From Rhodococcus sp. Leaf278 (GTDB lineage Bacteria; Actinomycetota; Actinomycetes; Mycobacteriales; Mycobacteriaceae), in NCBI RefSeq assembly GCF_001426085.1, contig NZ_LMRR01000023.1:124520-188519 (forward strand): a DNA stretch of 64,000 bases, in the 5' to 3' direction. Below, one piece after another: positions 61,383 through 64,000 of this stretch. Both the position numbers and the translations under genes were made by a program. Every line of letters begins with the position of its first letter. The first letter of the stretch is position 1. The notes below the pieces were generated by a model. That model was given only the letters and a program-made list of their open reading frames with translations. It made no database searches and was not told where the DNA came from.

Positions 61383-62576
61383 ATGCAGGAACTCAGTCAC
61401 GGCGATTCCGGACCCGCCGTCGCCGAGGTCCGCGGCACCCTGTCGGCTCTCGGCTTTCTCCATGAGGCCGTGGTTCCGCCCGGTCCGATGGACGACGGTC
61501 ACTGGACCGCTCCTGGCTCTGTCTTCGACGCTGCCCTCGGCGGTGCCGTACGTGCATTCCAGCAGCACCGCGGCCTGTTGGTCGACGGCGTCGTCGGCCC
61601 GGCCACGTATCGCGCTCTGAAAGAAGCCTCGTACCACCTCGGTGCGCGAACCCTCATCTACCAGTTGTCCGCTCCGCTGTACGGAGACGACGTCGCTTCC
61701 TTGCAGACGCGATTGCAGGACCTCGGTTTCTACAACGAACGCGTCGACGGCTTCTTCGGCCCTCGCACCCACGAGGGCTTGTCCTCGTTCCAGCGTGAAA
61801 TCGGTCTTTCCCCGGATGGCATCTGTGGACCGGCGACGTTGCGCTCGCTCGACCTCCTCGGCACCCGTGTCACCGGTGGATCACCGCATGCGATGAGCGA
61901 GGAAGAGCTCGTCCGAAAGTCCGGGCCGCAGCTGACCGGTAAGCGCATCGTCATCGATCCCGATCTCGGCGGTGCCGACACCGGACGCATCGTCGACGGA
62001 CCATTGGGTCGAGTCTCCGAATCGGAAATTCTGTGGGACCTGGCCAGTCGACTCGAAGGTCGAATGGCTGCGACCGGAATGGACACGTTTCTCTCCCGCG
62101 CACGTGGCACCAATCCTTCGGTGGCCGACCGCGCCGAAACGGCCAATGCCTGGGGTGCCGATCTGATGATCTCCCTGCGGTGCGCCTCGAGTACCAGCCC
62201 GGTGGCCAACGGCGTCGCCAGTTTCCACTTCGGCAATTCGCACGGGTCCACGTCCATGATCGGGCAGGTGCTCACCAGCTACGTGCAGCGCGAAATTGTC
62301 GCTCGCACACCGCTTCTGGATTGCCGTAGCCACGGCCGGACGTGGGATCTGTTGCGCCTGACCAATATGCCGACCATTCAGATCGACGTCGGATACCTCA
62401 CCAACGAATCCGACGTCGAGGTACTGAGCGATCCGCGATTCCGCGACATCATCGCCGAGGCAATTCTGATCGCTGTGAAACGCCTGTATCTCCTGGGTCA
62501 GGACGATCAGCCGACCGGAACTTTCACGTTCGCCGAATTGCTCGCCGAGGAACTGGCCGCCGCCGATCGCCCCTGA
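61383..62576 (+). CDS. cwlM: CwlM-like amidase homolog (peptidoglycan synthesis regulator)
   Basis: 397 residues: two PG_binding_1 domains (about 1-75 and 85-155; VDGVVGPATYRAL, VDGFFGPRTHEGL), then an amidase_3 domain (about 185-385) with KRIVIDPDLGG and a C-terminal IQIDVGYLTNESD. In mycobacteria CwlM (Rv3915) is cytoplasmic, phosphorylated, and activates MurA rather than cutting peptidoglycan. Here the usual zinc HxGG is DLGG (the His is replaced by Leu), which fits a non-hydrolytic role. No signal peptide is seen. GGAGG is 9 nt before the ATG. Confidence 0.88.
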   Translation: MQELSHGDSGPAVAEVRGTLSALGFLHEAVVPPGPMDDGHWTAPGSVFDAALGGAVRAFQQHRGLLVDGVVGPATYRALKEASYHLGARTLIYQLSAPLYGDDVASLQTRLQDLGFYNERVDGFFGPRTHEGLSSFQREIGLSPDGICGPATLRSLDLLGTRVTGGSPHAMSEEELVRKSGPQLTGKRIVIDPDLGGADTGRIVDGPLGRVSESEILWDLASRLEGRMAATGMDTFLSRARGTNPSVADRAETANAWGADLMISLRCASSTSPVANGVASFHFGNSHGSTSMIGQVLTSYVQREIVARTPLLDCRSHGRTWDLLRLTNMPTIQIDVGYLTNESDVEVLSDPRFRDIIAEAILIAVKRLYLLGQDDQPTGTFTFAELLAEELAAADRP

Positions 62577-62591
62577 TCTACCGGTCGATAT

Positions 62592-63272
62592 TCACCGGGC
62601 ACCGACGGTCGACTTCTGTTCGATGTCGACGACGGAGATGCTCGCTGCTATGAGCAACTGTTCCAACGCGGATTCGACATCCTGCTTCCATCCGTGATCC
62701 CGGTCCAGCTCGAGTCGTAGCCTGGGGAATCGGTGATGGGGTGCAATCACTTCGAAACCGACCTTCTCGAGAAAATCGGCTTCGATCATGCACGTGGACG
62801 CCGAGCACGTCAGATGCGCGGTTGCGTTGGGAACCGCCGGCGCTGCGTCGTCGGCATTGTGTCGAATGCCGAATGCTTCGAGGGCGCGAACACCTCGATT
62901 GACGAGATCTCCCACCACCGCCTGAATCAGCGTGGCCGAGTGCAGATCGGCATCATCCGGAGAATCGATCCGTAGTTGCGTCAGCAGAACCGCGTCGTGA
63001 CTGACGGGCGATGTCGGAAACGTACTCGCCCGCGGAACGGCCCGGGGTGGGCAATACAGTGCGCAGCCGATCGTCTTACCGTCGACGGACAACACCTGCC
63101 CACACGATCCCCACTCGAGCATGATGGTCGACAACCACACTTCGTTCTCGAACTCGAGATCGACCGACGAATCCTCCGAGGCAGGATCGAGCACCCAAAA
63201 GCTACAGCGCCGCGAATGCGACGGCAGATGCTCGAACGAACCGAGAGTCACTCCGGTCACCATCGCCGACAC
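62592..63272 (-). CDS. GNAT-like protein, Rv3916c type
   Basis: 226-residue protein conserved between cwlM and parB in mycobacteria and relatives. The N-terminus VTLGSFEHLPSHSRRCSFW and the FLEKVGFEVIAPHHRFPRLRLEL tail resemble an acetyltransferase (GNAT) fold, but no acceptor or clear acetyl-CoA loop can be named. The GTG start at 63272 has GAGG 6 nt upstream. It is convergent with cwlM, 15 bp apart. Function unknown. Confidence 0.7.
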   Translation of the reverse strand: MSAMVTGVTLGSFEHLPSHSRRCSFWVLDPASEDSSVDLEFENEVWLSTIMLEWGSCGQVLSVDGKTIGCALYCPPRAVPRASTFPTSPVSHDAVLLTQLRIDSPDDADLHSATLIQAVVGDLVNRGVRALEAFGIRHNADDAAPAVPNATAHLTCSASTCMIEADFLEKVGFEVIAPHHRFPRLRLELDRDHGWKQDVESALEQLLIAASISVVDIEQKSTVGAR

Positions 63273-63457
63273 CGCTTACCTCAGCCTTCGTGCAGTCGTT
63301 CAAACGGAAAAATTCTGTCTCGGATGCGATTCGTTCCTCGACAAGAGTAGGCGATCCGGTCGTCGACCCTCTCGCGCGGACCGTCTCCTCGAAACATGTT
63401 GCATAACAATAGTTTTGGGAACCGATCGCAACTTTCGAGGACCCCGAATTCGGAGCT

Positions 63458-63472
63458 ACGTCACAGTGACGT
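63458..63472. promoter_or_regulatory. 15-bp perfect palindrome downstream of parB
   Basis: ACGTCAC-A-GTGACGT lies 36 bp past the parB stop and about 190 bp before the Rv3916c-like start. It is not a parS site and has too short a stem for a confident terminator. It may be an operator for the Rv3916c-like gene. The rest of the 63273-63507 gap shows nothing recognisable. Confidence 0.35.
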
Positions 63473-63507
63473 TTCACCCGGGTATGGCTGGTCCTGAAAA
63501 AACGCCA

Positions 63508-64000
63508 CTACTTTTTCTTCTGTGCTTCCATCATCTCGACGATCCTTTCGAGGTCGTCCACCGACCCGAACTCGACGACAATCTTGCCTTTTCGCTTGCC
63601 CAAACTGACCGTCACCCGCGTATCGAAGGAATCGGAGAGCCTGTCGGCGACGTCCTGAAGCCCCGGCATCTGAATTGGCTTACGTCGAGGCGCCGGTTCC
63701 GGGGTCGTTCCATCTTCCCGATTGGCGAGAGTGACGGCTTCCTCGGTCGCGCGGACGGACAGTCCTTCGGCCACGATCCGCGCGGCCAACGACTCCTGTG
63801 CATCGGAACCAGCGTCCAACGACAGCAGCGCACGCGCGTGCCCGGCCGACAGAACTCCTGCCGCCACTCGACGCTGTACCGGAATCGGCAGCTTCAACAG
63901 TCGAATCATGTTGGTCACAACCGGCCGCGAACGGCCGATTTTGGCGGCCAATTCCTCGTGGGTCACGTCGAATTCTTCGAGCAGCTGCTGATACGCGGCC
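63508..64000 (-). CDS. parB: Chromosome partitioning protein ParB (partial, 5' end outside window)
   Basis: The last 163 residues of ParB; the frame is open to the window edge. Visible are the helix-turn-helix of the parS-binding domain ([29 protein letters not shown]), the following [13 protein letters not shown] helix, and the C-terminal dimerization domain (about the last 45 residues, [20 protein letters not shown]). ParB loads at parS near oriC and spreads, working with ParA, whose gene should lie upstream outside the window. Confidence 0.93.
   Translation of the reverse strand, partial: AAYQQLLEEFDVTHEELAAKIGRSRPVVTNMIRLLKLPIPVQRRVAAGVLSAGHARALLSLDAGSDAQESLAARIVAEGLSVRATEEAVTLANREDGTTPEPAPRRKPIQMPGLQDVADRLSDSFDTRVTVSLGKRKGKIVVEFGSVDDLERIVEMMEAQKKK

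Noticed and set aside
63380..63420. Possible parS-like sequence near parB (gaaacatgttgcataac)
   Set aside because: It does not match the conserved parS 16-mer (no CACGTG core) and is not palindromic; no parS site was found in the window.

Overview
The window reads as chromosomal DNA of a high-GC, mycolic-acid-containing actinobacterium, most like Rhodococcus/Rhodococcoides or a near relative. Three things point there: a mycolyltransferase of the antigen 85 type, a predicted glucosylglycerate hydrolase of the mycobacterial kind, and at the right end the gene order pcnA - NUDIX - Rv3909-like - murJ/mviN - sigM - rsmA - trxB - trxA - cwlM - Rv3916c-like - parB, which is the left flank of oriC in Mycobacterium and Rhodococcus. 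dnaA and oriC should lie just beyond base 64000. At least twelve genes look leaderless: a TANNNT box sits 6-8 nt before the start codon.

Layout. 1-3.7 kb (minus): a peptide/nickel-type ABC importer, cut at the window edge. 3.8-9.9 kb (plus): a small HELAHH metallohydrolase, a luciferase-like F420 oxidoreductase, a polar amino acid ABC importer whose binding protein and permease are one polypeptide, and a Tat-exported PhoX-type phosphatase. 9.9-26.8 kb (plus): a biosynthetic locus made of a four-module, 4876-residue nonribosomal peptide synthetase (C-A-T-E / C-A-T / C-A-T / C-A-T-TE), a translationally coupled secreted mycolyltransferase-like esterase, and a free-standing copy of the synthetase's thioesterase that has lost its catalytic histidine. 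26.8-29.5 kb: glucosylglycerate hydrolase, a DinB-family protein, an SDR. 29.8-34.5 kb: a GntR/FadR-regulated operon for a four-carbon sugar acid (DUF1537 kinase, HIBADH-type dehydrogenase, GntP permease), with a palindromic operator on its promoter. 34.6-44.2 kb: cytochrome b plus Tat molybdopterin oxidoreductase, PPOX protein, esterase, leuS, SdpI-like and DUF1648 membrane proteins, BASS transporter, glutamate decarboxylase. 44.2-49.5 kb: YqgE, a TetR/epimerase divergent pair with two matching operators, an MFS transporter, and a secreted DUF4185 (GH183-type, probable D-arabinan-cleaving) protein. 49.6-64 kb: the conserved oriC-flanking envelope and redox block.

The most novel region is the NRPS locus. 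Module 2 has a clear serine code, module 1 is followed by epimerization, and no export, MbtH or tailoring gene lies beside it. A palindrome sits inside its predicted promoter. The joining of a peptide synthetase to a mycolyltransferase suggests an envelope-associated or mycolylated peptide; that is inference. Other non-coding signals are two related palindromic repeat families at gene ends, a hairpin that includes the sigM ribosome binding site, a GGAAC-N18-GTT (SigH/SigR-type) promoter before trxB, a 12-bp hairpin before cwlM, and a 17-codon leaderless leader peptide overlapping the GntR start. No tRNA, rRNA, CRISPR array, prophage or insertion sequence was recognised.
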